From the NCBI GenBank assembly GCA_022764085.1, contig JALERP010000102.1, positions 1 to 60,827 on the forward strand: a stretch of 60,827 bases of DNA, in the 5' to 3' direction. The position numbers were made by a program, and so were the translations under genes. This document shows positions 34,642 to 44,606 of the stretch, piece after piece. The stretch's first letter is position 1. Each line of letters opens with the position of its first letter. Below the pieces are notes generated by a model. The model did no database searches. It was not told the DNA's origin and worked only from the letters and a program-made list of their open reading frames with translations. Source of the stretch: Prevotella sp. (GTDB lineage: Bacteria > Bacteroidota > Bacteroidia > Bacteroidales > Bacteroidaceae).

Positions 34642-34671
34642 CAAAGGTACGATAATATTTTGGAAAAACAA
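34642..34671 (-). promoter_or_regulatory. Promoter of the CHASE2-caspase operon
   Basis: On the minus strand TTG (34669-34671), a spacer of exactly 19 bases, then TACCTTTG (34642-34649). The CHASE2 start is 34 bases downstream. It is one of the best consensus promoters in the window. Confidence 0.8.
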
Positions 34672-34693
34672 GTTTTTTTGTAGTTTTTTTAAT

Positions 34694-34733
34694 AAAAAAG
34701 TCCCGCTTTCGTGCAATCACTGCACAGCGGGAC
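34694..34733 (-). terminator. Terminator of gltBD
   Basis: On the minus strand GTCCCGCT (34726-34733) pairs with AGCGGGAC (34700-34707), with an inner GTGCA/TGCAC pairing, and a T-rich tract (34694-34699) follows. It lies 25 bases past the gltD stop. Confidence 0.85.
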
Positions 34734-34758
34734 CTTGCAAGTTATCAAAAGTTTATGC

Positions 34759-36105
34759 TCATATGTTCAATAAATATTTATCCACATCGGCTGCAGCCTT
34801 GCGTCCTCCTGCCATAGCCCTCACTACGAGCGAGGCACCTGTAGCGGCATCTCCGCATACGAAGACATTGTCGGCAAACTGCGGTTGTTCGGGTTTTAGG
34901 AATCCCATTGCCAGCAGCACCATCTCACACTTGATAACCTCGGGCTTACCCTTCTCCACCATCAGCGGTCTTCCACCTTCGGGATTGGGTTTCCAGTCGA
35001 TTTCCTGCACTCTCACTCCAGTGAGCTTGCCGTCCTTGCCAAGGAACTCAAGCGAGTTGATATTCCATCGGCGGGTGCATCCTTCCTCATGGCTCGACGT
35101 AGTCTTCAATGTGCGGGGGAAGTTAGGCCACGGGGTCTTCGGGTCTTCTGGTCCTTCCACCGGCTTTGGCATAATTTCTATCTGTGTGACGCTCTTACAT
35201 CCCTGGCGATGAGCTGTACCAATACAGTCGCTACCGGTATCTCCACCACCGATTACGAGCACGTCCTTGCCCTTGGCGTTCACCAAGTCTTCTTTCTTGA
35301 TGTCGATACCAGCCAGCACCCTGTTCTGCTGTGCAAGCATCTCAAGGGCGAAATACACTCCCTTGAGCTCGCGTCCCGGAATCTTAAGGTCGCGTGCGGT
35401 AGGTGTTCCCGTGGCTATCACATAGGCGTCATATCCTTCGGGCAGTTTTGTGACATCTATTTCCTGACCGAAGCTGAACTTGATACCTTCTTTCTCAAGT
35501 ACTTCCATACGGCGGTCGATAATCGCTTTGTTTAGCTTGAAATTGGGGATACCATAGCGCAGGAGTCCTCCCGCAGCCTCGTTCTTGTCATACACTGTCA
35601 CCTCATATCCCTTGTGGTTTAGCTGGTTGGCGGCAACAAGACCGGCAGGTCCTGCACCGATGACAGCCACTTTCTTGCCGTTGCGCTCGGGCGTCTCAAT
35701 GCGCACGAAGTTTTCCTGGAATGCCATTTCAGTGATGGCAGCCTCATCCTCGCGGTTGGTTGTAGGCTCGTGCTCCATAAGGTTCAACACGCACGCCTTC
35801 TCGCATAGGGCGGGACAGATGCGTCCGGTGAACTCGGGGAAGTCGTTGGTGGAGTTGAGCAGACGGTATGCCAGTTCATAGTCGCCCTTATACAGTGCGT
35901 CGTTCCACTCAGGCGGTTTGTTGCCTAATGGGCAAGCCCAGTGGCAGAACGGCACTCCGCAGTCCATGCACCTGCTCGCCTGTGTTCTACGGTCCTTACT
36001 GTTGAGAGTCTGTTCCACCTCTCCAAAGTCATGTATTCTATCGTGTACTGGCCTATATCCCGCCTCCTGGCGCGGAATGGTCAAAAATGCTTTCGGATTT
36101 CCCAT
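34759..36105 (-). CDS. gltD: Glutamate synthase small subunit
   Basis: The beta subunit of NAD(P)H-dependent glutamate synthase passes electrons from NAD(P)H through FAD and iron-sulfur clusters to GltB. The 448-residue protein has the N-terminal Fe-S cysteines in CMDCGVPFCHWACPLGN (about 42-58) and RICPALCEKAC, the FAD-binding GAGPAGLVAANQL (about 152-164), and the NAD(P)H-binding VIGGGDTGSDCIG. It lies 31 bases downstream of gltB, separated by a degenerate TTAATTC repeat, and ends before a strong terminator. Confidence 0.96.
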   Translation of the reverse strand: MGNPKAFLTIPRQEAGYRPVHDRIHDFGEVEQTLNSKDRRTQASRCMDCGVPFCHWACPLGNKPPEWNDALYKGDYELAYRLLNSTNDFPEFTGRICPALCEKACVLNLMEHEPTTNREDEAAITEMAFQENFVRIETPERNGKKVAVIGAGPAGLVAANQLNHKGYEVTVYDKNEAAGGLLRYGIPNFKLNKAIIDRRMEVLEKEGIKFSFGQEIDVTKLPEGYDAYVIATGTPTARDLKIPGRELKGVYFALEMLAQQNRVLAGIDIKKEDLVNAKGKDVLVIGGGDTGSDCIGTAHRQGCKSVTQIEIMPKPVEGPEDPKTPWPNFPRTLKTTSSHEEGCTRRWNINSLEFLGKDGKLTGVRVQEIDWKPNPEGGRPLMVEKGKPEVIKCEMVLLAMGFLKPEQPQFADNVFVCGDAATGASLVVRAMAGGRKAAADVDKYLLNI

Positions 36106-36136
36106 TTTAATTCTTTACTCTTAATTCTTAATTAAA
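36106..36136. repeat. Degenerate TTAATTC repeat at gltB-gltD
   Basis: Four imperfect units (TTAATTC, TTTACTC, TTAATTC, TTAATTA) fill the entire spacer between gltB and gltD. Confidence 0.5.
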
Positions 36137-39100
36137 TCAATAGTCTCTCTGCATATCAGCAATCTTCTGCTGCAGCTTTCTTACCTGCTCTTCCTGAAGA
36201 ACGCGCTTGTACTCGATAGGCACTACCTGGATGAAATCCTCAACGTAGCGGTTCCAGTCATCGAGCATGGTGCGGGCGAGCTTCGATCCAGTGTAGAGAT
36301 AATGCTGGCGGATAAGTTCGTGCAACTCCTTGCGGAATCGGCTGTCCTCAACGAGGTTAATCTCCACCATATCCATATTACAGAAGTAGTCGAAGTTGTG
36401 ATTCTTGTCCCATACGTATGCAACACCGCCCGACATACCTGCGGCAAAGTTTCGACCAGTCTCACCGAGCACAACCACACGACCTCCTGTCATATATTCA
36501 CAGCAGTGGTCGCCGGCACCCTCGATAACGGCGATGGCTCCCGAGTTGCGCACTCCGAATCTCTCGCCCACCTTACCATTGACATAAAGCTCTCCGCTTG
36601 TGGCTCCGTAAAGTCCGGTATTTCCGGCAATGATATTCTCCTCTGCAGCGAAGTTGCTTCTTGTGGGAGGAAGGATGGAGATGCGGCCTCCGCTGAGTCC
36701 CTTGCCAAAGTAGTCGTTGGCCTCTCCCTCAAGCTTGAAGTTCACACCGCCCACAAGGAAGGCTCCGAAACTCTGACCGGCAGAACCCTTGAACTTGATG
36801 TTGATAGTGTTCTCGGGCAGTGCTGCCTCACCAAATTTCGATGCGATAAGACCGCTGAGCATCGTTCCGCAGGCACGGTCGGTATTCTTGATGGCATAAT
36901 CGAGATTCACCTCTTCCTGACGCTCTATGGCTGGCTGCGATGCACGGATAATCTGCTGGTCGAGCACATTGTCAAGTTCATGACGCTGGTCAACGGTATG
37001 ATACAACGAACATGTGTTCTGCTCCTTATTCAGCAGGCGACGGAAGTCAAGTGTGGCTGTCTTCTTGTCCTTTGCCTCTTTCTTGAGGATAAGCTCTGTG
37101 TGTCCCACGATGTCCTCAAGCTTTGTATATCCCATCTCGGCAAGATACTCGCGCACTTCCTGTGCCAGGAATGTGAAGTAGTTGACGAGATACTCGTATT
37201 TTCCGATGAAGTGCGCGCGCAGTTTGGGATCCTGTGTTGTCACACCGAGCGGACACGTGTTGAGGTTGCACTTGCGCATCATCACACATCCAAGCACGAT
37301 AAGTGTCAGTGTTCCGAATCCAAATTCCTCGGCTCCAAGCAACGCCATGAGGATGATGTCGCGACCGGTCTTCAACTGACCGTCAACCTGCACGCGAACC
37401 TGACCTCTCAATCCGTTCTTCACGAGCGTCTGCTGGGTTTCCGACAGTCCTATCTCAGGAGATATACCGGCAAATCGCATACTCGATGCAGGGCTTGCTC
37501 CCGTTCCGCCCTCGGCTCCCGAGATAACGATAAGGTCAGCCTTTGCCTTTGCCACACCGGCGGCAATAGTTCCCACTCCGCTCTCTGCCACGAGTTTCAC
37601 GCTGATGGCAGCCTTCGGATTAACGTTCTTGAGGTCGAAGATAAGCTGGGCGAGGTCCTCGATGGAGTAGATATCGTGATGAGGTGGTGGCGAGATGAGC
37701 GAGATGCCCGGGATGGAGTGGCGGGTCTTGGCGATAATCTCGTTTACCTTGAATCCCGGCAACTGACCGCCTTCTCCAGGCTTGGCTCCCTGAGCCACCT
37801 TAATCTGTATTTCCTCAGCATTCACTAAGTATTCGGTGGTTACGCCGAATCGTCCTGACGCAATCTGTTTTGTCTTTGAAGATAGTGATATTCCGTCAAC
37901 CTCAGAATGGAAACGCTCGTTGTCCTCGCCGCCCTCACCGGTATTGCTGCGAGCTCCCAACTTGTTCATGGCGAGACAGATGGCCTCGTGGGCTTCCTTA
38001 GAGAGTGCACCGAAACTCATGGCTCCTGCCACAAAGTGCTTTACGATGCTCTCCACCGGCTCCACCTTGTCGATAGAGATGGGGTTCTTCTTGAAGTCGA
38101 GGAAGTCGCGCAGGAAGATTGGTGCGTCCTTTTCGTCCACTAGCTTCGAGAACTCCTTGAACTTCTGATAATTGCCGGTACGTGTTGCCAACTGCAGAGT
38201 GGCGATTGTCTCTGGGTTCCATGCGTGCTTGATTCCGTCCTTGCGATAGTGGAACTGTCCGAGGTTGGGCAAGAAGTCAACGTTGGTGTTCTTCGAGAAC
38301 GCCTCGTCGTGCAGACGGATGGCATCGCGTGCAATAATCTCAAGACCGATACCGCCCACGGTGGATACGCTTGTTCCGAAGTAGTTCTTCAACAGGCTCT
38401 CCGACAATCCGATGCTCTCGAATATCTTCGCTCCACGATATGAGCGGATGGTGGAAATACCCATCTTAGCCATAATCTTGAAGAGTCCCTTCTTCACTGC
38501 CTTTATATAGTTTGCCTCTGCCGTGGCATAGTCTTCCTGTATCTTATGACGTTTTACAAGGTCGTCGAGGATGGCGAAGGTCATGTATGGGCATATCGCC
38601 GACGCTCCATAGCCGAGCAGCAGGGCTGCGTGCATGGTTTCGCGTATCTCACCGCTCTCAACGATAAGTGCCGTCTGGACTCGCTTTCCTACCGAAATCA
38701 AGTAGTGATGCACTGCCGACACTGCCAACAGCGACGGTATGGCTGCGTGTGTCTCATCCACGTCGCGGTCGCAGAGGATGATGTAGTTATATCCCTCGTC
38801 CACGCTCTTCTCGGCGTCCTTGCAGAGCTGGTCGAGAGCGTCGCGCAGTCCTTCCTCGCCCTTATCACATTCGAAGAGGATGGGCAGCTTGATGGTGTTG
38901 AATCCCTTATAGCGGATGTTGCAGAGGATGTCCAACTGGGTGTTGTTGAGGATAGGATGCGGCAGGCGCACCATCTTGCAGTTGGTCTCGTCGGGCGAGA
39001 GAATGCCTGTTCCCACACGTCCGATATACTCGGTAAGCGACATAACGAGTTCCTCGCGGATGGAGTCGATGGCGGGGTTGGTCACCTGTGCAAACTGCTG

Positions 39101-40618
39101 GCGGAAGTAGTTGAAGAAAATCTGCGGCTTGTCGCTCAGCACTGCCAGCGGCGTGTCGTTACCCATGGCGGCGGTTGGTTCCTGACCGTTGGTTGCCATT
39201 GGCACGATTGTGCCATCCACGTCTTCCTCGCCGAATCCGAACATTATCTCATGACGCACAAGGTCTTTCACACTGTTATCCACCTTGCGACCGCTCTTGA
39301 GCTTCTCAAGCTGTATGCGGTTGGTGGAGAGCCACTGGCGATAGGGATGGGCGGCGGCAAGTCGCTCCTTGATTTCGCCGTCGTAGTATATCTTGCCCTC
39401 CTGTGTGTCGATGAGCAATATCTTTCCTGGTTGCAGGCGTCCCTTCTCGGCTATCTCCGTGGGGTCGAAATCCATCACTCCCACCTCACTTGCCACTACC
39501 ATCATGTCGTTCTTGGTGATGGTGTAGCGTGCGGGACGCAGACCGTTGCGGTCGAGCATACCTCCCGCATAGCGTCCGTCGCTGAAGAGCAGGGCGGCAG
39601 GCCCGTCCCACGGCTCCATTAGGATTGAATGGTATTCATAGAATGCCTTCAGGTCTTCGGATATCGGGTTCTTATCGTTGAAGCTCTCCGGCACCATCAC
39701 ACTCATGGCATGGGGCAAGGAAAGACCGCTCATCACAAAGAACTCAAACACGTTGTCCAAGGATGCCGAATCCGACATACCCGGCTGCACTATAGGCGAA
39801 ATCTGCCGTATGTCTCCCAATGCCTGTGAGTTCAATACACTCTCGCGGGCCTGCATCCATCCGCGGTTACCTCTGATAGTGTTTATCTCACCGTTGTGAG
39901 CCAAGAGGCGGAAGGGCTGGGCAAGGCTCCATGTGGGGAATGTGTTTGTTGAGAAACGGCTGTGCACGAGAGCCAAGCCGCTGGTGAAGTAGTTGTTGGT
40001 CAGGTCAGGGTAGTACTGTCTTACCTGCTGACTTGTCAACATACCCTTGTATATGATGTTCTTCGAGGAGAGCGAGCAGATATAAAAATCCTTGTCCTTC
40101 ACTCGCTTCTCTATCTTCTTTCTTATTATATATAAGGTGCGCTCGAATACGGGCACCTTGTCGTCGCTCACTCCTGTCACGAACAACTGCTTGATGGCAG
40201 GTTCTGTGGCGGCTGCCGATTCACCTAAGCAGTCGTGATTGGTGGGCACGTTGCGCAGGTGCATCAGCGACAGTCCCTCGCGCTCGATTTCCTCTATCAT
40301 TATTGATAGTATGTCGCTCTGCTTAGCTTCGTCCTTAGGAAGGAAAACGAGTCCCGTACCGTATTTTCCCTTCTCTGGCACAGGAATACCCTGAAGCAAA
40401 ATAAACTCGTGGGGTATCTGAAGCATGATACCCGCACCATCTCCCGTACGACCGTCTGCGCCCTCAGCACCTCTGTGGCGCATGTTCTCAAGCACCTTCA
40501 GCGCATTATCCACAAGGTCGTGGCTTTTGTTACCGTGGATGTTAACCACCATGCCGACTCCACACGCATCGTGTTCGTATTCGGCATTATACAATCCATT
40601 TGCCATAATATGTTGCAT
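36137..40618 (-). CDS. gltB: Glutamate synthase large subunit
   Basis: Converts glutamine and 2-oxoglutarate to two glutamates. The 1493-residue protein has a short propeptide ending before Cys19 in HDACGVGMVVN, the N-terminal nucleophile of the class II glutaminase domain, with NGEINTIRGN later in it. A central domain and FMN-binding barrel follow, including GAEGGTGASP. The 3Fe-4S cysteines are in CVMMRKCNLNTCPLG, and the C-terminal GXGXG beta-helix has repeated Gly motifs (GAIAVIEGAGDHCCEYMTGG). Length is standard. It has its own promoter at 40658-40689 and is cotranscribed with gltD. The start could also be the fifth codon. Confidence 0.97.
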   Translation of the reverse strand: MQHIMANGLYNAEYEHDACGVGMVVNIHGNKSHDLVDNALKVLENMRHRGAEGADGRTGDGAGIMLQIPHEFILLQGIPVPEKGKYGTGLVFLPKDEAKQSDILSIMIEEIEREGLSLMHLRNVPTNHDCLGESAAATEPAIKQLFVTGVSDDKVPVFERTLYIIRKKIEKRVKDKDFYICSLSSKNIIYKGMLTSQQVRQYYPDLTNNYFTSGLALVHSRFSTNTFPTWSLAQPFRLLAHNGEINTIRGNRGWMQARESVLNSQALGDIRQISPIVQPGMSDSASLDNVFEFFVMSGLSLPHAMSVMVPESFNDKNPISEDLKAFYEYHSILMEPWDGPAALLFSDGRYAGGMLDRNGLRPARYTITKNDMMVVASEVGVMDFDPTEIAEKGRLQPGKILLIDTQEGKIYYDGEIKERLAAAHPYRQWLSTNRIQLEKLKSGRKVDNSVKDLVRHEIMFGFGEEDVDGTIVPMATNGQEPTAAMGNDTPLAVLSDKPQIFFNYFRQQFAQVTNPAIDSIREELVMSLTEYIGRVGTGILSPDETNCKMVRLPHPILNNTQLDILCNIRYKGFNTIKLPILFECDKGEEGLRDALDQLCKDAEKSVDEGYNYIILCDRDVDETHAAIPSLLAVSAVHHYLISVGKRVQTALIVESGEIRETMHAALLLGYGASAICPYMTFAILDDLVKRHKIQEDYATAEANYIKAVKKGLFKIMAKMGISTIRSYRGAKIFESIGLSESLLKNYFGTSVSTVGGIGLEIIARDAIRLHDEAFSKNTNVDFLPNLGQFHYRKDGIKHAWNPETIATLQLATRTGNYQKFKEFSKLVDEKDAPIFLRDFLDFKKNPISIDKVEPVESIVKHFVAGAMSFGALSKEAHEAICLAMNKLGARSNTGEGGEDNERFHSEVDGISLSSKTKQIASGRFGVTTEYLVNAEEIQIKVAQGAKPGEGGQLPGFKVNEIIAKTRHSIPGISLISPPPHHDIYSIEDLAQLIFDLKNVNPKAAISVKLVAESGVGTIAAGVAKAKADLIVISGAEGGTGASPASSMRFAGISPEIGLSETQQTLVKNGLRGQVRVQVDGQLKTGRDIILMALLGAEEFGFGTLTLIVLGCVMMRKCNLNTCPLGVTTQDPKLRAHFIGKYEYLVNYFTFLAQEVREYLAEMGYTKLEDIVGHTELILKKEAKDKKTATLDFRRLLNKEQNTCSLYHTVDQRHELDNVLDQQIIRASQPAIERQEEVNLDYAIKNTDRACGTMLSGLIASKFGEAALPENTINIKFKGSAGQSFGAFLVGGVNFKLEGEANDYFGKGLSGGRISILPPTRSNFAAEENIIAGNTGLYGATSGELYVNGKVGERFGVRNSGAIAVIEGAGDHCCEYMTGGRVVVLGETGRNFAAGMSGGVAYVWDKNHNFDYFCNMDMVEINLVEDSRFRKELHELIRQHYLYTGSKLARTMLDDWNRYVEDFIQVVPIEYKRVLQEEQVRKLQQKIADMQRDY

Positions 40619-40657
40619 TAAGTTTGAAAATTACTTTAATAACTTACAATTTGCGTG

Positions 40658-40689
40658 CAAAATTACTACTTTTCTTTCAATCTGACAAA
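40658..40689 (-). promoter_or_regulatory. Promoter of gltBD
   Basis: On the minus strand TTTG (40686-40689), a 20-base spacer, then TAATTTTG (40658-40665), 39 bases before the gltB start. Confidence 0.7.
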
Positions 40690-41026
40690 TATTACACTAT
40701 AATAAAACCAAGAAATTTCTCAAAGATTACACTTTATCACATTTTCACCCTTTCGCCTTTCACTTTATCGCATAAAATCACCATTTACCCCAAAAACCGC
40801 AACCAAAGAGCATAATAGTTCGACAAATATCTTTTTTTAGTCAACAAATATTATAAATATAGAAAAAGAACCGAATAGTTCCAAGCAGAGGGCTGAATTT
40901 GGACAATTGGAAAACAAAATTCCTCTTGCAGGGAAAAACGAACCTTATATAATATAATAATGTGAAGACATACACCATCAGAATCGTTACATTTTGAGCA
41001 ATATTAAATAAAAAAATGCTAAATGC

Positions 41027-41057
41027 TTGGTCATGTCACGAATAATGTGTAACTTTG
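41027..41057 (+). promoter_or_regulatory. Promoter of metK
   Basis: TTG at 41027-41029, a 20-base spacer, then TAACTTTG at 41050-41057, 50 bases before the metK start. The predicted leader is too short for a SAM riboswitch. Confidence 0.7.
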
Positions 41058-41107
41058 CACTCTCATATTGAAGATTAAAGTTTTAAGAATTTAAAATATT
41101 GTAGTAT

Positions 41108-42364
41108 ATGTCATACCTCTTCTCATCAGAGTCAGTCTCTGAAGGACATCCCGACAAGGTGGCGGACCAGATTTCGGACGCTATCCTCGACCAGTTCCTG
41201 GCCTACGACGAAAAGGCACGAGTGGCTTGCGAATCTTTCGTGACCACCGGCCAGGTAGTGATAATGGGCGAAGTAAGCTCCAACGTATATATCGACTTGC
41301 AGACTATTGCCCGCAATACAATCAAACGCATCGGCTATACCAAGGCGGAATACCAGTTTGACGGCAACTCATGCGGAATACTCAGCGCCATACACGAACA
41401 GAGCGGCGACATCAACCGCGGCGTTGACAACGGCAACGAGGAGGAACAGGGTGCCGGCGACCAGGGAATGATGTTCGGTTATGCCACTAACGAAACGGAG
41501 AACTATATGCCCGTGTCGCTTGACCTTGCACATCTCATAGTGAAAACCCTTGCCGACATACGCAAGGAGGGCAAGGTCATGAATTATCTTAGACCTGACT
41601 CTAAGAGCCAGGTGACTGTGCAATACAGTGACGGCGGTGTGCCCGAACGCATCGACACCATCGTGGTATCCACACAACACGACGAGTTTGACGAGGACGA
41701 GAAGATGCTTGCCCAAATAAAGGATGACGTCATCAAGATCCTTATGCCAAGAGTGAAAAAGCAGATTAAGTCGGAGAAGGTGCTCGCGCTCTTCGGCGAC
41801 GACATCAAATACTACGTCAACCCCACAGGCAAGTTTGTCATCGGCGGTCCTCACGGCGACACCGGTCTTACCGGACGCAAGATTATCGTTGACACCTACG
41901 GCGGCAAGGGAGCACACGGTGGAGGCGCTTTCAGCGGCAAGGACTCGAGCAAGGTTGACCGCTCGGCTGCATACGCCGCACGCCACATAGCCAAGAACAT
42001 GGTGGCAGCTGGCGTTGCCGACGAGATGCTCGTGCAGATAAGCTATGCTATCGGTGTGGCAAAGCCTATGAACATATACGTGAATACATACGGACGCAGC
42101 AACGTCAACATGAGCGACGGGGAGATTGCAGCCAAGGTCGAAAAGCTCTTCGACCTCAGGCCCAAAGCCATCGAGCGACGACTCAAACTTCGCCAGCCTA
42201 TGTACAGCGAGACTGCCGCCTACGGACACATGGGACGCCAGCCGCAAATCATCAGCAAGACGTTCACCAGCCACTACCACGAGACGAAGACCATTGACGT
42301 GGAACTCTTCACATGGGAGAAGTTGGATGCCGTTGACAAGATTAAGGACTGTTTCAAACTGTAA
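41108..42364 (+). CDS. metK: S-adenosylmethionine synthase
   Basis: Makes SAM from methionine and ATP. The 418-residue protein starts [20 protein letters not shown] (catalytic His in GHPDK) and has [10 protein letters not shown], the glycine loop [15 protein letters not shown], and [16 protein letters not shown]. It is longer than the ~384-residue E. coli enzyme because of a central insertion, as in other Bacteroidota. Its TAA is followed at once by the ATG of the DUF4271 gene at 42365, so the two are cotranscribed. Confidence 0.97.
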   Translation: MSYLFSSESVSEGHPDKVADQISDAILDQFLAYDEKARVACESFVTTGQVVIMGEVSSNVYIDLQTIARNTIKRIGYTKAEYQFDGNSCGILSAIHEQSGDINRGVDNGNEEEQGAGDQGMMFGYATNETENYMPVSLDLAHLIVKTLADIRKEGKVMNYLRPDSKSQVTVQYSDGGVPERIDTIVVSTQHDEFDEDEKMLAQIKDDVIKILMPRVKKQIKSEKVLALFGDDIKYYVNPTGKFVIGGPHGDTGLTGRKIIVDTYGGKGAHGGGAFSGKDSSKVDRSAAYAARHIAKNMVAAGVADEMLVQISYAIGVAKPMNIYVNTYGRSNVNMSDGEIAAKVEKLFDLRPKAIERRLKLRQPMYSETAAYGHMGRQPQIISKTFTSHYHETKTIDVELFTWEKLDAVDKIKDCFKL

Positions 42365-43399
42365 ATGACAATAAAGGATTCGACTATTGTAGCTACTGGG
42401 GATAACGTTGTGCTACCCGAGACGGTGACGGAACCGGCGAAGACCTTCAAACCGCGCCATCCCTACCAAGTACTCAGGACTCTACCTAAGAACGCCACAC
42501 CCGCACAGCAGGACTCGGCAATACAGGCTGCATTCCAACCCAAGGAGGTGAGATACAGCGAAAGACCCGACACCCTGCACTTGCCTGGATATGGCAAGGG
42601 CAAAAGCGCGCTGGAGATAACACCGTTGCCCAAGTACTACAAAGAGTCGTTCTTTGCCGGAGACTCATTGTTTCACCCCGAACGCAGTGCCGGAAGATAC
42701 GGCATGGCGGGTGATACTGTGCCCTACACCGTAAGAGGCGACAGTGGAATGTCGCTGATACTTCTCATTGGATTCATCACGATGGTAATATCGGCTTCAG
42801 GCTCTCGAAGCTTCATCCTCAAACAGTTGAAGAGTTTATTCTACGTGCCCAAAAACCTCAGTTCGGCATTCAGCGAGACAAGTGCTGAAATGAGATTCCA
42901 GCTGTTTATGGTGCTGCTCACAAGCCTTCTCTATTCCATCATCTTCCTATACTACTGCACACGATACGTGAGCGACACACTTATCATCGACTCTCACTAC
43001 CATCTCACGGCAATATTTCTTGGCATGACATTGACATACTTCATAGTCAAGACAATAATGTCTATGGCAGTCAACAGGACTTTCTTTGGAATAAAAAAAT
43101 CATTACAGTGGCTAAAGGTGTCATTCTTCCTTATAACCTCCGAAGGCATGTTGCTCTTCCCCGTAGTGTTGCTGTTGTCATTCTTCAATATGAATGTTAA
43201 ATCAGCTTTAATAAGTGTATTGATTATACTCTTTTTAGTTAAATCTCTCACATTTTTCAAGTCCTATCTTATCTTTTTTCACCGAAAAGGCTTTTTTCTG
43301 CAAAATATTTTGTACTTTTGTGCCCTTGAAATAGTGCCACTCGCCGCATTTTGGGGCTTTGTGGACATGATGAGTAATTATTTGAAAATAAATTTTTAG
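42365..43399 (+). CDS. DUF4271 membrane protein
   Basis: A 344-residue protein. The first ~125 residues are soluble and Pro-rich (PETVTEPAKTFKPRHPYQVL), followed by about six membrane segments, including MSLILLIGFITMVISASGSR. The membrane part matches the Bacteroidota family DUF4271. Function is unestablished, but the family usually lies just before a uroporphyrinogen-III-synthase-like gene, as here (7 bases). It begins directly after the metK stop. Confidence 0.85.
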   Translation: MTIKDSTIVATGDNVVLPETVTEPAKTFKPRHPYQVLRTLPKNATPAQQDSAIQAAFQPKEVRYSERPDTLHLPGYGKGKSALEITPLPKYYKESFFAGDSLFHPERSAGRYGMAGDTVPYTVRGDSGMSLILLIGFITMVISASGSRSFILKQLKSLFYVPKNLSSAFSETSAEMRFQLFMVLLTSLLYSIIFLYYCTRYVSDTLIIDSHYHLTAIFLGMTLTYFIVKTIMSMAVNRTFFGIKKSLQWLKVSFFLITSEGMLLFPVVLLLSFFNMNVKSALISVLIILFLVKSLTFFKSYLIFFHRKGFFLQNILYFCALEIVPLAAFWGFVDMMSNYLKINF

Positions 43400-43406
43400 G
43401 ACACCA

Positions 43407-44165
43407 ATGATTAAGAAGATTTTGGTATCACAACCCAAACCCACGAGTGAGAAGTCACCGTATTTTGACATTGCAGAAAAGTTGGAGGTGGAGTTTGTCT
43501 TCCGCCCGTTCATCAAGGTTGAAGGACTTTCATCCAAGGAATTTCGCCAGCAGAAGGTAAGCTTGCCCGAATACACGGCCATCGTCTTTACTTCAAGACA
43601 TGCCATCGACAATTTCTTCCTTTTGGCTAAGGAACTGAGGTACAACATTCCTGAGGACTTGAAGTACTTCTGTGTAACTGAAACCATCGCACTGTACATA
43701 CAGAAATACGTGCAGTACCGCAAGCGTAAGGTGTTCTTTGGCAACACTGGAAAAATCGCCGATATGCTACCTTGTATGGCTAAGCACAAAAATGAAAAGT
43801 ACCTAGTGCCGCTTAGCGACGTACACAACGATGACGTAAAGACGCTGCTCGACAGTAAGAAACTCAACCACACAGAATGCGTGATGTATCGCACAGTGAG
43901 CAACGACTTCACGCCGGAAGAGGTGAAAAACTTCGACTATGACATGCTTGTCTTCTTTAGTCCTTCGGGCATCGATGCCCTCATGAAGAATTTCCCCGAC
44001 TTCCCCACAACTCACAAGAATGTTGCGATAGCCACATTCGGTCCAGCCACGGCAAAGGCGGCAAAGGATGCCGGATTACATCTTGACCTTGAGGCTCCAA
44101 CGGAGAAATATCCCTCGATGACCGGTGCGCTGCAGCACTATCTCATCATCAATGGGGATGACTGA
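43407..44165 (+). CDS. Uroporphyrinogen-III synthase-like protein
   Basis: A 252-residue protein of the HemD fold, two Rossmann-like lobes. Recognisable parts are KILVSQPKPTSEKSPYF, the switch segment IVFTSRHAIDNFF, the C-lobe LVFFSPSGIDALMKNF and ATFGPATAKAAKDAGLH. HemD closes the hydroxymethylbilane ring in haem and sirohaem synthesis. No other haem gene is nearby, and the family member in this DUF4271-linked position may have a different role, so hemD is not assigned firmly. It precedes rnpA by 30 bases. Confidence 0.85.
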   Translation: MIKKILVSQPKPTSEKSPYFDIAEKLEVEFVFRPFIKVEGLSSKEFRQQKVSLPEYTAIVFTSRHAIDNFFLLAKELRYNIPEDLKYFCVTETIALYIQKYVQYRKRKVFFGNTGKIADMLPCMAKHKNEKYLVPLSDVHNDDVKTLLDSKKLNHTECVMYRTVSNDFTPEEVKNFDYDMLVFFSPSGIDALMKNFPDFPTTHKNVAIATFGPATAKAAKDAGLHLDLEAPTEKYPSMTGALQHYLIINGDD

Positions 44166-44195
44166 TACACCTTATTATATATAATATATAGCCCG

Positions 44196-44606
44196 ATGAA
44201 TATCTGCGGCAAAACACTTGGCAACAAAGAGCGTATAAAGAGTAAGAAACAACTCGAAATGCTCTTCGGCAACGGGAGAAGCAGGTCAATGGCTGCATTT
44301 CCCGTCAGACTGGTGTATATGACACATGACAATGACGGTACTGCACCTGAGAAAATGATGATGGTGAGTGTGTCGAAGAGGCACTTCAAGCATGCCGTTA
44401 AGCGCAACAGGGCTAAGAGACAAATACGCGAGGCATACAGGCTCAACAAAAATATCCTCGCCCCTGCCTCAGAAAGACTCGAAGGAAAGACACTCAGTAT
44501 GGGGTTTATATGGCTCAGCGACGAACTTATGCCTACGGAGAGAGTGGAGAAAAGCATGGTTAACTTATTAGAGAGGCTGAATGAACGTATTACAATGGAT
44601 AAGTAA
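44196..44606 (+). CDS. rnpA: Ribonuclease P protein component
   Basis: The basic protein subunit of RNase P, which removes tRNA 5' leaders. The 136-residue protein has the RNR-type signature in [20 protein letters not shown] at about 63-82 and begins with the usual [20 protein letters not shown]. Its last 26 bases overlap yidD, the classic rnpA-yidD arrangement. Confidence 0.94.
   Translation: MNICGKTLGNKERIKSKKQLEMLFGNGRSRSMAAFPVRLVYMTHDNDGTAPEKMMMVSVSKRHFKHAVKRNRAKRQIREAYRLNKNILAPASERLEGKTLSMGFIWLSDELMPTERVEKSMVNLLERLNERITMDK

Larger units (their letters stand above)
40619..41107. other. Intergenic region between divergent gltB and metK
   Basis: About 490 bases of A/T-rich sequence without a credible gene. 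It holds the gltB promoter (40658-40689) and the metK promoter (41027-41057). Between them are short imperfect direct repeats such as ATTACACTWTA and CACTTTATCRC at about 40693-40770. No riboswitch-like or rho-independent hairpin is evident by eye. Confidence 0.6.

Noticed and set aside
36302..37828. 508-codon open frame antisense to gltB
   Set aside because: It lies fully inside gltB, which is certain, and the translation is Cys/His/Leu-rich with no domain pattern. It is a codon-bias shadow. The same applies to 38546-39622.
40624..40815. 63-codon open frame upstream of gltB
   Set aside because: It overlaps the gltB promoter, is A/T-biased and has no family features.
40619..41107. Possible SAM riboswitch before metK
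   Set aside because: The predicted transcript leader is only about 45 bases, and no conserved riboswitch core is visible. The upstream sequence is A/T-rich promoter DNA.
41369..42280. 303-codon open frame antisense to metK
   Set aside because: MetK is certain on the plus strand, and the antisense product shows no family features.
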